NCBI RefSeq assembly: GCF_015210005.1
Contig: NZ_MU158698.1
Span: forward strand, 1,695,611-1,759,610
Direction of reading: 5' to 3'
DNA: 64,000 nt
From: Sphingobacterium hungaricum
Lineage (GTDB): Bacteria; Bacteroidota; Bacteroidia; Sphingobacteriales; Sphingobacteriaceae
Part shown: positions 1 through 8,399 of the stretch, one piece after another
Numbering within the stretch: position 1 is the first letter of the stretch
How the letters are laid out: each line of letters begins with the position of its first letter
Notes under the pieces: generated by a model
Told to the model about the DNA's origin: nothing
Databases searched by the model: none
The model's input: only the letters and a program-made list of their open reading frames with translations
Program-made: the position numbers and the translations under genes

Positions 1-874
1 GATAAAAACCACCAACATTGTAATACCAATTATTCGCAATTGGTCCTCCCGTATTGGCGTCTACGCGTGCATAACTGTGGCCACTTCCATCCATTAGGCC
101 ATATTTTAATCTGATTTCGCTCTCAACAGTTTTGCCCCCAGTCTTAGAAATATAGTTAAATATTCCTCCGGGCGCGTTTGCCGCTGCAATAGAGGCGGTG
201 CCTCCCCGTACAGCCTCAAGTCTGAATAGCGTAGCGTCGGGTCGCAGAAAAAAATCTGGGCCGTAATTTACATAGGTTGTGTTCGTTACTGGGAGATTGT
301 CCTCTTGCATGGAAACATATTCATACCCGAAACTTCCATCTTGTGTTCCTGCCGTTATCCCGCGGCTTGCCACGCTGTTCCTGATTTCTCCCAAAGACGA
401 ATTGACGAAGACACCGGGAACATTTTTTAGAAGATCTGCAGCACTCGTGAGCACTTGATTTTCAATTAAGGATTCATCGAGTGTGCTAATGGCCACAGAT
501 GCATTCATGCGTGTCCGCTTATCAAATGTTCCAGTGACAAAAACTTCGTCCAATTTATTGATGTCTTCAACTAAAGTAATGTTCGCATGCTTGCCAGAAG
601 TTAGCGTAAACAATTGGGTTTTATAGCCAATGTAAGAAACCTTAACAATAACTTGTGCGTTGGCGTTTCTAAACGAGAAGTTACCCTCGGAGTCTGAGAA
701 GAAAACCAAATCTCCTTTCTCATTAGTTATTGTCGCACCCGTAATACGCTTTCCGTTTTCATCAACGATTGTTCCTAAGAAAGCGTGTGTTTGAGCAAGT
801 ACATGTTGCGATAAGGAAAGAAGAATGAGTAAAATTCCAATTTTGCAGATTGATTGAATGGATGTGATAATCAT
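1..874 (-). CDS. TonB-dependent receptor, N-terminal part (runs off the window)
   Basis: Outer-membrane importer of the SusC/TonB-dependent type, of which only the first 291 codons are present. I read it from the ATG at 874: a signal peptide ending near LSQHVLAQ (about residues 1-28), a carboxypeptidase-regulatory-like beta domain (about 30-105, starting FLGTIVDENGKR), then a plug domain with the usual LLKNVPGVFVNSSLGEIR stretch and later IAAANAPGGIFNYISKTGG. The barrel lies beyond the window edge. It is the last gene of a minus-strand group, 10 bp after a secreted esterase, so it probably takes up a product or substrate of those hydrolases. The substrate cannot be told; the plug resembles siderophore or small-molecule receptors as much as glycan ones. 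Confidence 0.9.
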   Translation of the reverse strand, partial: MIITSIQSICKIGILLILLSLSQHVLAQTHAFLGTIVDENGKRITGATITNEKGDLVFFSDSEGNFSFRNANAQVIVKVSYIGYKTQLFTLTSGKHANITLVEDINKLDEVFVTGTFDKRTRMNASVAISTLDESLIENQVLTSAADLLKNVPGVFVNSSLGEIRNSVASRGITAGTQDGSFGYEYVSMQEDNLPVTNTTYVNYGPDFFLRPDATLFRLEAVRGGTASIAAANAPGGIFNYISKTGGKTVESEIRLKYGLMDGSGHSYARVDANTGGPIANNWYYNVGGFY

Positions 875-884
875 GCTGGTAGAG

Positions 885-1910
885 TTAAAGTTTTTGGTAA
901 TAGTCCTTGAAATATTCATTCATAAATGAATATAACTCAGGATACATTCGGTTTGGCAAAGCTCCGTGTGGGTATCCAGGATAATTGTGAAGTTCGACAG
1001 GAATGCCACTTTGAATTAGCTTTATTCCATATGCTAAAGCCCCATCTCGCAACGGATCGACACCACAAGTCACCAAATAAGTTGCGGGAATATTTTTAAA
1101 ATTGGAGGTGATTCCTGGTAAAATATTTTCCGGCACATTTTTTAAATCGGAGTTTCCAACATACATTTCGAACAGAACTGGAATATCTGCACCCTTTATT
1201 CCGGGGATATTCCAAAGCTCTTTCACCGAAGCTCGTGAAAGATCCACGTCAGCAGCAGGAAAGAACAAAACTTGAAACGAAATTGGTGGACCTGATTTTT
1301 CTCTGTTCATTAAAACTAAACTGCCGGCGATTGAAGCTCCGGCGCTGCCTCCGCCAACAGCAATTTTTTTGGGATTGGCTTTTAGTTTTTTTGCATTGGC
1401 AATGCTCCATAAAAAAACAGAATATCCATCGTTAACTGCAGCAGGATAGGTGCTTTCCGGAGACAACCTATAATCTACAGATATGACGATAGATTTTGTA
1501 TGCTGCGCAATATTGGCACAGGATTGATGATCCCAGTTCAGGGTTCCCTGAACGAATCCACCGCCGTGAAACCACAAAAAAATGGATGCAGAATCTACTC
1601 CTTTAGGTTTATAAATCCTAACGGGAATTGGTGGATCGTTCTCCAATAAACCCGGAATATTAACATAGTCAACATCTACACTATCGGAATTTGTCAAAAC
1701 AGGAATTGGCATCGCGCGCTCTTGTGCCCTCAACAATTTTATTTGTTCAAGCGTTATTGGGCTGATTGGTGAAAAAGCTAACGGTGCGTAGGTCTCTATT
1801 AGCCTGTCGCTTACCTCTTGCGCTGTTAACTCTTTTACCTCGCCTTTGTGTTGAGCTACTGCGGCTATTGAAATAGCGAGCAGCAGAAATGTGATTGCTG
1901 TATTTTTCAT
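885..1910 (-). CDS. secreted alpha/beta-hydrolase, HSL-type esterase/lipase
   Basis: Predicted periplasmic carboxylesterase of the hormone-sensitive-lipase group. A signal peptide occupies residues 1-20 (ends AAVAQ). The oxyanion motif HGGG is at 115-118 and the nucleophile elbow GGGSAG at 186-191 puts the catalytic serine at 189; the family usually has GDSAG there. Asp285 (VDPLRD) and His315 (GYPHG) complete the triad. The length of 341 residues is normal for the family. It sits 12 bp after another secreted hydrolase and 10 bp before the TonB receptor, so the three are probably co-transcribed. The ester substrate is unknown. Confidence 0.9.
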   Translation of the reverse strand: MKNTAITFLLLAISIAAVAQHKGEVKELTAQEVSDRLIETYAPLAFSPISPITLEQIKLLRAQERAMPIPVLTNSDSVDVDYVNIPGLLENDPPIPVRIYKPKGVDSASIFLWFHGGGFVQGTLNWDHQSCANIAQHTKSIVISVDYRLSPESTYPAAVNDGYSVFLWSIANAKKLKANPKKIAVGGGSAGASIAGSLVLMNREKSGPPISFQVLFFPAADVDLSRASVKELWNIPGIKGADIPVLFEMYVGNSDLKNVPENILPGITSNFKNIPATYLVTCGVDPLRDGALAYGIKLIQSGIPVELHNYPGYPHGALPNRMYPELYSFMNEYFKDYYQKL

Positions 1911-1922
1911 AATCTTACTGGT

Positions 1923-2759
1923 TTACTTCCCATATTTTTTTATCCATGCCACTGCTTCGCCATAAATTTTGTCGCGATCATTCTTTTCCTTATTGATGTC
2001 GTGACCTGCGTTCGGAATTGGGACTAACTTGTGGATGGCTCCATTTGACAGTAAGGAATCCGCCAATGTTTGAGCATGTACAAATTGCACGACATCATCT
2101 TCTTGGCCGTGAATAATAAGTGTTGGAATTTTCTTTATTTGTTGTGTAGGACTAATCAAAAAATAAGCTGAATCTAAAGGCCTGTCATCCGAGTAAGGAA
2201 TTCCCATAATTTTTTCTATCACAGGTTTTAACCCTATGCGTTCTGTGTACTTTATTACTGAAGAGTCAACAAAAGTCGTCGGCGCCGAGAATTCTACTAT
2301 CGCCTTTATCTTGTTTTTCGATGTATATGCATAAAGTAAAGCTAGATGACCACCGGAACTGACGCCAGCCATTACAAAACCAGTGCTTCTAGTTTTCCAA
2401 TCTGAAGACCGTGAAGCGCAATAGCGGTAAGCTAAATCTACATCTGATAGCAATTCATTGTAATGAATAGTTTCGCTAGCATACCGATGGTTAATGCTAA
2501 CAACACAAATACCATGATTAAATAAGGAGTCTTGAAATTCTCTTACATTTTCTTTTGAAGCCGTTGTCCATGCGCCACCGTGAATGAGTATAACAAACGG
2601 CGTATTTTGGTCTCTATCTTTTGGCAAGAAGACATCCATAATTTGACGCGGATCCTTTCCATACGGACTGTTGAAAATCTTCTTCTCTACTAGTTCTTGG
2701 GCATGTAGAAAATACGAAGAAAATAAGGCAAAGAAAAAAAATAGACTTTCGATTTTCAT
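1923..2759 (-). CDS. secreted alpha/beta-hydrolase (BD-FAE/lipase-like)
   Basis: Second predicted periplasmic esterase of this group. A hydrophobic signal peptide spans residues 1-21. HGGAW starts at His60 (oxyanion hole), the nucleophile elbow is GVSSG with Ser134, an acid lies in the HGQEDD stretch near 221-222, and His253 is in AGHD. This arrangement is that of the bifunctional feruloyl/acetyl-xylan esterase-like and kynurenine-formamidase-like hydrolases; I cannot choose the substrate. The gene follows an AraC regulator encoded 125 bp upstream on the same strand, which may control the cluster. Confidence 0.88.
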   Translation of the reverse strand: MKIESLFFFFALFSSYFLHAQELVEKKIFNSPYGKDPRQIMDVFLPKDRDQNTPFVILIHGGAWTTASKENVREFQDSLFNHGICVVSINHRYASETIHYNELLSDVDLAYRYCASRSSDWKTRSTGFVMAGVSSGGHLALLYAYTSKNKIKAIVEFSAPTTFVDSSVIKYTERIGLKPVIEKIMGIPYSDDRPLDSAYFLISPTQQIKKIPTLIIHGQEDDVVQFVHAQTLADSLLSNGAIHKLVPIPNAGHDINKEKNDRDKIYGEAVAWIKKYGK

Positions 2760-2884
2760 AAGTCATGTTTATTTGATAACCCTTTTTGAGGATCTGAATG
2801 ATTTATAATTGTAAGATTAAAGGTATTTGAATACCGATAACAGGAATGTATCGAAAAAGAAATATTTTGATACGAAAAGGAAAT

Positions 2885-3784
2885 TTATTGATTTTTGATT
2901 TTTCGATCTTCTATGGGTAAATGACCATAAAAACGGCAGTATAGTTGTGCAAAATGGCCCCTATTGCTGTATCCTAACAAATTACAGATTTCTGTCAAGG
3001 GCAAATCTGTTTGAGAAATCAGGAGCTGGGCTTTCTCCATTCTCAATTTTATTTGGTATTGATGAATCGACAGTCCGAATAATTTTTTGAAATTAACTTT
3101 CAAATCCTGTTCGTTCAAACCGATCATTCTGCTGATCTGTTTTATCGTAATGGATGTATTAAGGTTATCGCTTATTATGGAGGCGGCATCATCGATTTTC
3201 GTGCGATTTTTTTGATAGCTTATCACATTTAGTTGATCTTCAATGTTTCCGAAATGTAGAAACTTAATCCAATAATAAATAAATTCCAGCATTTTGCTTT
3301 CTATCAACATTGAATTATAAATTTCTTTAGGGTTTATGTCGAAGATCTGTTTACTTAAAACAAGCATATTCTCGCTTGTACAGTATTTCTCGAAGCGATC
3401 GTGCAACTGCTTAAGTGGAACATCTAAATATAAATTGGGCAGAAAAAATCGAAACCCATCAATCTCGCTAATATCCCATTCGAAGCGTTTCGCGCCACAT
3501 AGCGAAGCCGAACTAAACTGACCTTCTTTATTTACGCGAAAATCTATAATGCCATTGTATCCAACAGGATCATTTGATACGAAAGCTGTCGGTTTTTCGA
3601 AATTCCATTTTCCGCGAAAAAAATGGATATCATTTCTAATAAATAGCTGAATGACCCCATTTCCATATTCTTCCGGAACGCTCAGGTATTGATTATTAAT
3701 ACCAAAGGATTTTTTAAATAAATATTTGCTCGCTAAGCAATTAGCAAAATGATTGGGATTGATATATGGAAGCAATAATTCCAT
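2885..3784 (-). CDS. AraC-family transcriptional regulator
   Basis: DNA-binding regulator of 299 residues. The C-terminal third (about residues 200-295) holds two helix-turn-helix units: the first in ITIKQISRMIGLNEQDLKVNFKK, the second in LTEICNLLGYSNRGHFAQLYCRF, followed by the usual YGHLP in place of GxxP. The N-terminal 190 residues carry no cupin signature I can name and presumably sense a ligand. It lies directly upstream of the two secreted esterases and the TonB receptor on the same strand, so it is a good candidate for their activator. This functional link is inference from position only. Confidence 0.9.
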   Translation of the reverse strand: MELLLPYINPNHFANCLASKYLFKKSFGINNQYLSVPEEYGNGVIQLFIRNDIHFFRGKWNFEKPTAFVSNDPVGYNGIIDFRVNKEGQFSSASLCGAKRFEWDISEIDGFRFFLPNLYLDVPLKQLHDRFEKYCTSENMLVLSKQIFDINPKEIYNSMLIESKMLEFIYYWIKFLHFGNIEDQLNVISYQKNRTKIDDAASIISDNLNTSITIKQISRMIGLNEQDLKVNFKKLFGLSIHQYQIKLRMEKAQLLISQTDLPLTEICNLLGYSNRGHFAQLYCRFYGHLPIEDRKIKNQ

Positions 3785-3829
3785 TTAAGCTTATAAGCGG
3801 TTACATAAAATTAAGAAAAAACTTTTTCT

Positions 3830-3870
3830 AAAAAAAATAGCCCCGCGTAATTTTCGAGGGGCTATTTTTT
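3830..3870 (-). terminator. rho-independent terminator after the DUF6263-like gene
   Basis: A hairpin with TAGCCCC (3838-3844) pairing with GGGGCTA (3858-3864), partly extended into the loop, is flanked by an A-run on the left and a T-run on the right. On the minus strand it lies just after the stop at 3887 and has a long U-tract. It could also work in the other direction. Confidence 0.8.
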
Positions 3871-3886
3871 GATTCGAATTGGATAA

Positions 3887-4630
3887 TTACTTAACGGAAA
3901 TCGTTACATCATTAACAATCACGTTTCCTTGTATATCAAAAGAAGTCTTAACTACGCCATGTTTTGTAAAATGCGTTTTCTTGTCTAAAGTGTACAGGCC
4001 GCTCAATTGACCAATTTCTTCACCGTCTGGTGAAACAATTTTACCCAATACCTCAATTACGTAACCGTCTGCAGTTTCTTCTTTAAATGTAGAAGTTGTG
4101 GATATTGTTCCCATCATATCATTATCTACTTCTCCAGTCCATGATTCGCCTACTTTTTTTGCTCCTTCTGGTAATTCGGTTGACAGACTGTTCAACAGCG
4201 TTTCATCAATTCCTTCCCCTAATGCTTCAGGAATTATCAAATCGACAACATTTCCTTTGTTGGTCAAGATTGCGGTAATCTTTTGGCCAATAATCTTCGA
4301 AAATTCAGCTTCTAACATTTTTGACATGTCATCAGTCGCTTCTTGTTCAGAATCATAGCTTGAGCTCATCATGCCTGAATTCATTTCCGTTTTAATCTTG
4401 TTTGTCGTGTACTCAAAAGTGATGTTGTTGTTTTCCAATTTCGTTGGAAGAACAGTCATGTCCATTACCATATCCATGATCATGCTTTGGACGCCATCAA
4501 TATCCATTTTGGAAGAAATGACCATGTTCAATGGTTTTCCTATCTCAGGATTGATTTTGAAGTTTACCTCTTGCGCAAATATATTGACGAAAAGAAGGCT
4601 TAACAGTATTGTAAATAAGGATTTTTTCAT
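3887..4630 (-). CDS. secreted protein of the DUF6263 type
   Basis: Exported protein of 247 residues and unknown function. A signal peptide covers residues 1-19 (LLFVNIFAQ). The rest is a beta-rich, Met- and Asp-rich sequence with repeated phrases such as MDMVMDMTV, MSKMLEAEF and LTNKGNVVDLIIPEAL, which resembles the Bacteroidota family DUF6263. It stands alone between two strong hairpin terminators, so it is probably a single-gene transcript. No catalytic motif is visible. Confidence 0.75.
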   Translation of the reverse strand: MKKSLFTILLSLLFVNIFAQEVNFKINPEIGKPLNMVISSKMDIDGVQSMIMDMVMDMTVLPTKLENNNITFEYTTNKIKTEMNSGMMSSSYDSEQEATDDMSKMLEAEFSKIIGQKITAILTNKGNVVDLIIPEALGEGIDETLLNSLSTELPEGAKKVGESWTGEVDNDMMGTISTTSTFKEETADGYVIEVLGKIVSPDGEEIGQLSGLYTLDKKTHFTKHGVVKTSFDIQGNVIVNDVTISVK

Positions 4631-4686
4631 TGTTTAACTAATATTAAAATGTATCGAAATATATTCAAAATATATCAATATTCCAT

Positions 4687-4725
4687 AAAAAAAATAGCCT
4701 TTTAGAATTTCTAAAAGGCTATTTT
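4687..4725 (-). terminator. rho-independent terminator after pdhB
   Basis: A 15-bp stem, AAAATAGCCTTTTAG (4691-4705) pairing with 4711-4725, has a 5-nt loop and an A-run at 4687-4694 that becomes a U-tract on the minus strand. It lies 18 bp after the pdhB stop. Confidence 0.88.
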
Positions 4726-4742
4726 CAGGAAAGTTGTGAAGC

Positions 4743-5729
4743 TTACTTTTTCAAGTAACTAACTTCTTTTACGCCTTTTACGACCTTAGCGATGCTTGGC
4801 AAAGATGCCTCTACCAAGGTAGGAGCGTAAGCCAAAGGAACATCTTCGGAAGTAATTCTTGTAACAGGAGCGTCTAAGTAATCAAACGCATCTTTTTGTA
4901 CTTTATACGTGATCTCAGAAGAAATAGAAGCCAATGGCCATGCTTCTTCAACGATAACCAAACGGTTTGTTTTCTTAACAGATTCTATGATTGCAGCGTA
5001 ATCGATCGGTCTAACAGATCTTAAGTCGATTAGTTCAATGCTGATATTGTCTTTCTTCAATTCTTCGATTGCAGGAAGAACCACGCGAGGAATCATTTTA
5101 CCGAAAGAAACAATCGTCACATCGGTACCTTCTTGGATTACATTGGCTTTGCCAATTTCTAAGTAGTACTCTTCTTCAGGAACTTCTCCTTTGTCGCCAT
5201 ACATCACTTCCGATTCCATGAAAATAACTGGATCTGGATCGATGATTGCAGATTTTAATAAACCTTTTGCATCGTAAGGATTTGAAGGAACAACAACTTT
5301 CAAACCTGGTGTATTTGCAAACCAGTTTTCAAAATTCTGCGAGTGCTGTGCACCTAATTGACCAGCGTTTCCTGTAGGTCCGCGAAATACGATCGGACAA
5401 GAAAATTGGCCACCGCTCATGGAATGGATTTTCGCTGCGGCATTGATAATTTGATCGATTGCTACTAAAGAAAAGTTGAAAGTCATGAATTCAACGATTG
5501 GTTTTAACCCATTCATCGCAGCTCCAACGCCTATACCTGCAAAACCAAGCTCAGCGATTGGTGTGTCGATTACTCGCTTTTCACCAAATTCGTCCAACAT
5601 TCCCTGGCTTACTTTGTATGCTCCGTTGTATTCAGCAACTTCTTCGCCCATCAAAAATATGGTTTCATCTTTGCGCATTTCTTCACTCAATGCTTCCCGA
5701 AGTGCTTCTCTGAATTGTATTTCTCTCAT
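4743..5729 (-). CDS. pdhB: pyruvate dehydrogenase E1 component, beta subunit
   Basis: Beta chain of the thiamine-diphosphate E1 enzyme that decarboxylates pyruvate in the pyruvate dehydrogenase complex. The start MREIQFREALREALSEEM, the MGEEVAEYNGAYKVSQG stretch with the ThDP-activating Glu, FAGIGVGAAMNGLKPIVEF, and the C-terminal EDVPLAYAPTLVEASLP are characteristic of the PdhB/transketolase-like fold. The length of 328 residues is typical. The alpha subunit is not in this window, so the subunits are encoded apart here. The related branched-chain 2-oxoacid dehydrogenase beta chain is the main alternative. Confidence 0.93.
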   Translation of the reverse strand: MREIQFREALREALSEEMRKDETIFLMGEEVAEYNGAYKVSQGMLDEFGEKRVIDTPIAELGFAGIGVGAAMNGLKPIVEFMTFNFSLVAIDQIINAAAKIHSMSGGQFSCPIVFRGPTGNAGQLGAQHSQNFENWFANTPGLKVVVPSNPYDAKGLLKSAIIDPDPVIFMESEVMYGDKGEVPEEEYYLEIGKANVIQEGTDVTIVSFGKMIPRVVLPAIEELKKDNISIELIDLRSVRPIDYAAIIESVKKTNRLVIVEEAWPLASISSEITYKVQKDAFDYLDAPVTRITSEDVPLAYAPTLVEASLPSIAKVVKGVKEVSYLKK

Positions 5730-5861
5730 CAGTTGATTAAATTTGTCTTATTTTTTGAATACGCAAAACTACTATAATTAATTGATATTTCGTAGACTGT
5801 CAAGCCTAAAACAAGCAAGGTTCATGTAAAAATATACTTGATTTTTCAGGAAATTAAGATT

Positions 5862-6482
5862 TTAAACGAAATTTTCGAGAAAAAGAATTAATCTGGAGTT
5901 TAACTGTCGCAATGCCAGCGAAATATTCCAGTTGGATTTATTTCTTGGTTCTACGTAATTTGAAATTGCTCGAATCTGTAAAACAGGAACCTGCAAACGT
6001 TCTGCTGCATAAAACACCCCCGCCCCTTCCATGCTTTCAACCGTCGATTCGGAAATTCTTTTTTTTGCATCCACAATCGATTCTGATTTCCCATGAACTT
6101 TATTAACGGTTATTCCATTCACCTTTGGAAAAACTGCTAGGATATTTTCTATTGAATACGGGATATTTTCTCGATAGATGGATTTTCCAAAACCCAATTC
6201 TTCAATGGACAAATAGTTATCCTGATCTTCTGCACCTAATTCGAAAAATTGGTCTTCAACAACCCTAACGACATCGCCCAGATTCATTTTGTCAGAAAAA
6301 GCTCCCGCAATGCCTACATTGATTAATAAATCATAGGATTTTTGTTGAAGGAATTGCCCAAGCTCAAATGCTGTGGCAACCATTCCGACGCCGGTAATCA
6401 GGTAGTCAATCTGATGGTCATTAAGAAACGGCAAGGAAGGTTTTATTTCGTCCAATGTCGCTGATACTATTAAAATACGCAT
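5862..6482 (-). CDS. mqnB: futalosine hydrolase
   Basis: Nucleoside-hydrolase-like enzyme that splits futalosine into dehypoxanthine futalosine and hypoxanthine in the alternative menaquinone pathway. It has the purine-nucleoside-phosphorylase/MTAN fold markers: MRILIVSATLDEI at the start, LITGVGMVATAFELG, NVGIAGAF (near residue 76), VESMEGAGVFYAAE (near 150), and QIRAISNYVEPRNKSNW near the end. The last motif distinguishes futalosine hydrolase from MTA/SAH nucleosidase. The length of 206 residues fits. It is encoded divergently from the pterin gene with 56 bp between. Confidence 0.88.
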   Translation of the reverse strand: MRILIVSATLDEIKPSLPFLNDHQIDYLITGVGMVATAFELGQFLQQKSYDLLINVGIAGAFSDKMNLGDVVRVVEDQFFELGAEDQDNYLSIEELGFGKSIYRENIPYSIENILAVFPKVNGITVNKVHGKSESIVDAKKRISESTVESMEGAGVFYAAERLQVPVLQIRAISNYVEPRNKSNWNISLALRQLNSRLILFLENFV

Positions 6483-6526
6483 GTCTTATTGAAAAGATGG
6501 AGGCACTAATATATTGAATTTTACAT

Positions 6527-6534
6527 TATCTTTG
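6527..6534 (+). promoter_or_regulatory. -7 element of a possible leaderless promoter
   Basis: TATCTTTG matches the Bacteroidota -7 consensus TAnnTTTG. Only 4 nt separate it from the ATG at 6539, so transcription would begin at or about the start codon. No good -33 TTTG is present at 19 bp, which lowers confidence. Confidence 0.4.
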
Positions 6535-6538
6535 TTTT

Positions 6539-6952
6539 ATGATTTATATAACGCGTAGAGAACGTTTCAATGCAGCGCACAAGTTATACCGCGAAGATTG
6601 GACTTTAGAGCAAAATGAGGCTATTTTTGGAAATTGCTCTAATCCAAATTGGCATGGACACAATTACGATTTATTTGTTACCGTCAAAGGACAAGTCGAT
6701 CCTGAAACCGGATACTTAATCGATTTAAAATATTTGAAAGAAGTTATTACGACCCATGTCATCAATAAATTAGATCATAAGAATATCAATCTGGATGTTG
6801 ATTTCATGAAAGGTAAAATGGCTTCGACGGAAGTGATTGCTATCGAAATCTTTAAAATCCTTAAACCACATATCGAAAAGGGAAATGTGCTTTTGCATGC
6901 TGTTCGTTTGCACGAAACAGAGAATAACTACGTCGAGTATTTCGGCGAATAA
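6539..6952 (+). CDS. 6-pyruvoyl-tetrahydropterin synthase / QueD family protein
   Basis: Zinc enzyme that converts 7,8-dihydroneopterin triphosphate, the product of GTP cyclohydrolase I. The zinc ligands are the N-terminal His in FNAAHKLY and the HGH pair; the catalytic Cys lies in CSNPNWHGH. That spacing, C-x5-HGH, is the one described for eukaryote-like pyruvoyl-tetrahydropterin synthases, whereas QueD has C-x3-HGH. DHKNINLD and the C-terminal LHETENNYVEYFGE are further family marks. folE follows 18 bp downstream, so the two steps are co-expressed. The motif favours a tetrahydropterin role, but queuosine synthesis cannot be excluded. Confidence 0.88.
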   Translation: MIYITRRERFNAAHKLYREDWTLEQNEAIFGNCSNPNWHGHNYDLFVTVKGQVDPETGYLIDLKYLKEVITTHVINKLDHKNINLDVDFMKGKMASTEVIAIEIFKILKPHIEKGNVLLHAVRLHETENNYVEYFGE

Positions 6953-6970
6953 TCAAAAAAGTTTACGAAA

Positions 6971-7603
6971 ATGACTACTATTAAAACCTTTGAAGAGGAA
7001 GAAATTGTCGGCTATTCAAAAGTTGACCAATATAATGCGGAGCAAGTTACGCGCATCGCAAATCATTACGAAGATATTCTATCGGCAATCGGCGAAAACC
7101 CGAAACGCGAAGGTTTGCTGAAAACACCTGAGCGTGTGGCTAAAGCTTTGCAGTTTTTAACGCACGGATACGACATTGACGCTTCTGAAATTCTTAAGAG
7201 CGCGATGTTCGAAGAAGATTATAGCCAAATGGTGGTTGTGAAAGACATTGAGGTCTATTCGATGTGCGAACACCACATGTTGCCTTTCTTTGGAAAAGCA
7301 CATATTGCCTATATCCCGAACGGACATATTGTTGGGCTGAGCAAAATTCCTCGCGTAGTTGATATTTATGCACGAAGATTGCAGGTGCAAGAGCGTTTGA
7401 CAAATGAAATCCGCGATTGTATTCAAGACACCTTGAAGCCAGCTGGAGTTGCGGTAGTTATGGAGTGCAAACACATGTGCATGGCGATGCGCGGTGTGCA
7501 AAAGCAAAATTCGGTGACGACGACTTCTGCGTTCACGGGAGCGTTTCAAAATGATGTTACACGTTCGGAATTTTTACGATTGATTACCGCAAAATTAGAT
7601 TAA
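6971..7603 (+). CDS. folE: GTP cyclohydrolase I
   Basis: Makes 7,8-dihydroneopterin triphosphate from GTP, the first step toward folate and biopterin and the preceding step for the adjacent pterin synthase. The zinc site shows as [19 protein letters not shown] (Cys and His ligands near residues 98-101) and the later [15 protein letters not shown] with the third ligand Cys. [22 protein letters not shown] is the core helix of the family. The length of 210 residues is normal. A strong terminator follows 13 bp after the stop, closing the two-gene operon. Confidence 0.96.
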   Translation: MTTIKTFEEEEIVGYSKVDQYNAEQVTRIANHYEDILSAIGENPKREGLLKTPERVAKALQFLTHGYDIDASEILKSAMFEEDYSQMVVVKDIEVYSMCEHHMLPFFGKAHIAYIPNGHIVGLSKIPRVVDIYARRLQVQERLTNEIRDCIQDTLKPAGVAVVMECKHMCMAMRGVQKQNSVTTTSAFTGAFQNDVTRSEFLRLITAKLD

Positions 7604-7616
7604 TACAATTCTTGCA

Positions 7617-7651
7617 AAATGGGCTCAATTCGACGATTGAGCCCATTTTTT
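7617..7651 (+). terminator. rho-independent terminator after folE
   Basis: Stem TGGGCTCAAT / ATTGAGCCCA with a 6-nt loop, followed by six T residues. Confidence 0.92.
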
Positions 7652-7705
7652 GTTTGCCAATGTTACACATACATGATTGATTATGAAATATTTAAATAAA
7701 AAATC

Positions 7706-7736
7706 TTTTTAATAGAAATCTTAATATGTACTTTTG
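7706..7736 (+). promoter_or_regulatory. promoter of the O-methyltransferase gene, possibly leaderless
   Basis: The -7 element TACTTTTG (7729-7736) matches TAnnTTTG exactly, with TTTT in place of TTTG at 19 bp upstream (7706-7709). The ATG at 7742 lies 5 nt after the -7 element, about where transcription should start, so the mRNA may have no leader. Confidence 0.5.
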
Positions 7737-7741
7737 CTCGG

Positions 7742-8377
7742 ATGTTTCAAAACGAAGAGCTTTTAAATTCTTATTTGGAAAGTACCTGTGATGAAGAATC
7801 ACAGCTGTTAAAAAAGATAAATAGGGACACCTATTTGAGGCAAACAAAACCTCATATGTTGTCTGGACATTATCAAGGACGCGTGCTTTCTTTATTAAGT
7901 AAACTGGCTTCGCCAAAGCGAATTTTGGAAATTGGAACCTTCACTGGTTATGCGACATTGTGCTTAGCAGAAGGATTGGTAGAGGGGGGCGAAATTCACA
8001 CAATTGATATTGATGTTGAGTTGCAGGAACAAGTACAGCAATATTTTGATGAATCGCCGTATCGTGAGCAGATTCATTACCATATTGGAGACGCGCTGGA
8101 TGTAATCCCAACGATCGAAGGAATGTTTGATCTGGTATTCATTGATGCGGATAAGAAGAGAAATTTAATTTATTACGATCTGTTGATCGATAGAATCCCT
8201 TCGGGAGGATTGATTTTGATCGATAATGTATTGTGGAAGGGGAAGGTTTTGGAAGATAAGCCAGACGCCCAGACCGATGCAATAAAAGATTTGAATACTA
8301 CATTGGCAAAGGATAATCGGGTGAATAAGCTGATTTTGCCAATACGCGACGGGCTTTTTGTTTTACGCAAAAAGTAA
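7742..8377 (+). CDS. class I SAM-dependent O-methyltransferase
   Basis: Cytosolic methyltransferase of the catechol/caffeoyl-CoA O-methyltransferase group (211 residues). The SAM-binding motif I is ILEIGTFTGYATLCLAEGL (about residues 60-78), motif II is IHTIDIDVEL, the metal-binding acidic stretch is VFIDADKKRNLIYYD, and LILIDNVLWKGKV is the usual metal-ligand strand. The substrate in bacteria is generally unknown. It starts a plus-strand run of envelope genes but is followed by 22 bp before the next one, so co-transcription is possible. Confidence 0.9.
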   Translation: MFQNEELLNSYLESTCDEESQLLKKINRDTYLRQTKPHMLSGHYQGRVLSLLSKLASPKRILEIGTFTGYATLCLAEGLVEGGEIHTIDIDVELQEQVQQYFDESPYREQIHYHIGDALDVIPTIEGMFDLVFIDADKKRNLIYYDLLIDRIPSGGLILIDNVLWKGKVLEDKPDAQTDAIKDLNTTLAKDNRVNKLILPIRDGLFVLRKK

Positions 8378-8399
8378 TGGTTTAACTAAAAAAGTAAGT

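Noticed and set aside
5476..5736. 86-codon plus-strand frame inside pdhB
   Set aside because: Antisense to a clear pdhB reading frame; no family pattern.
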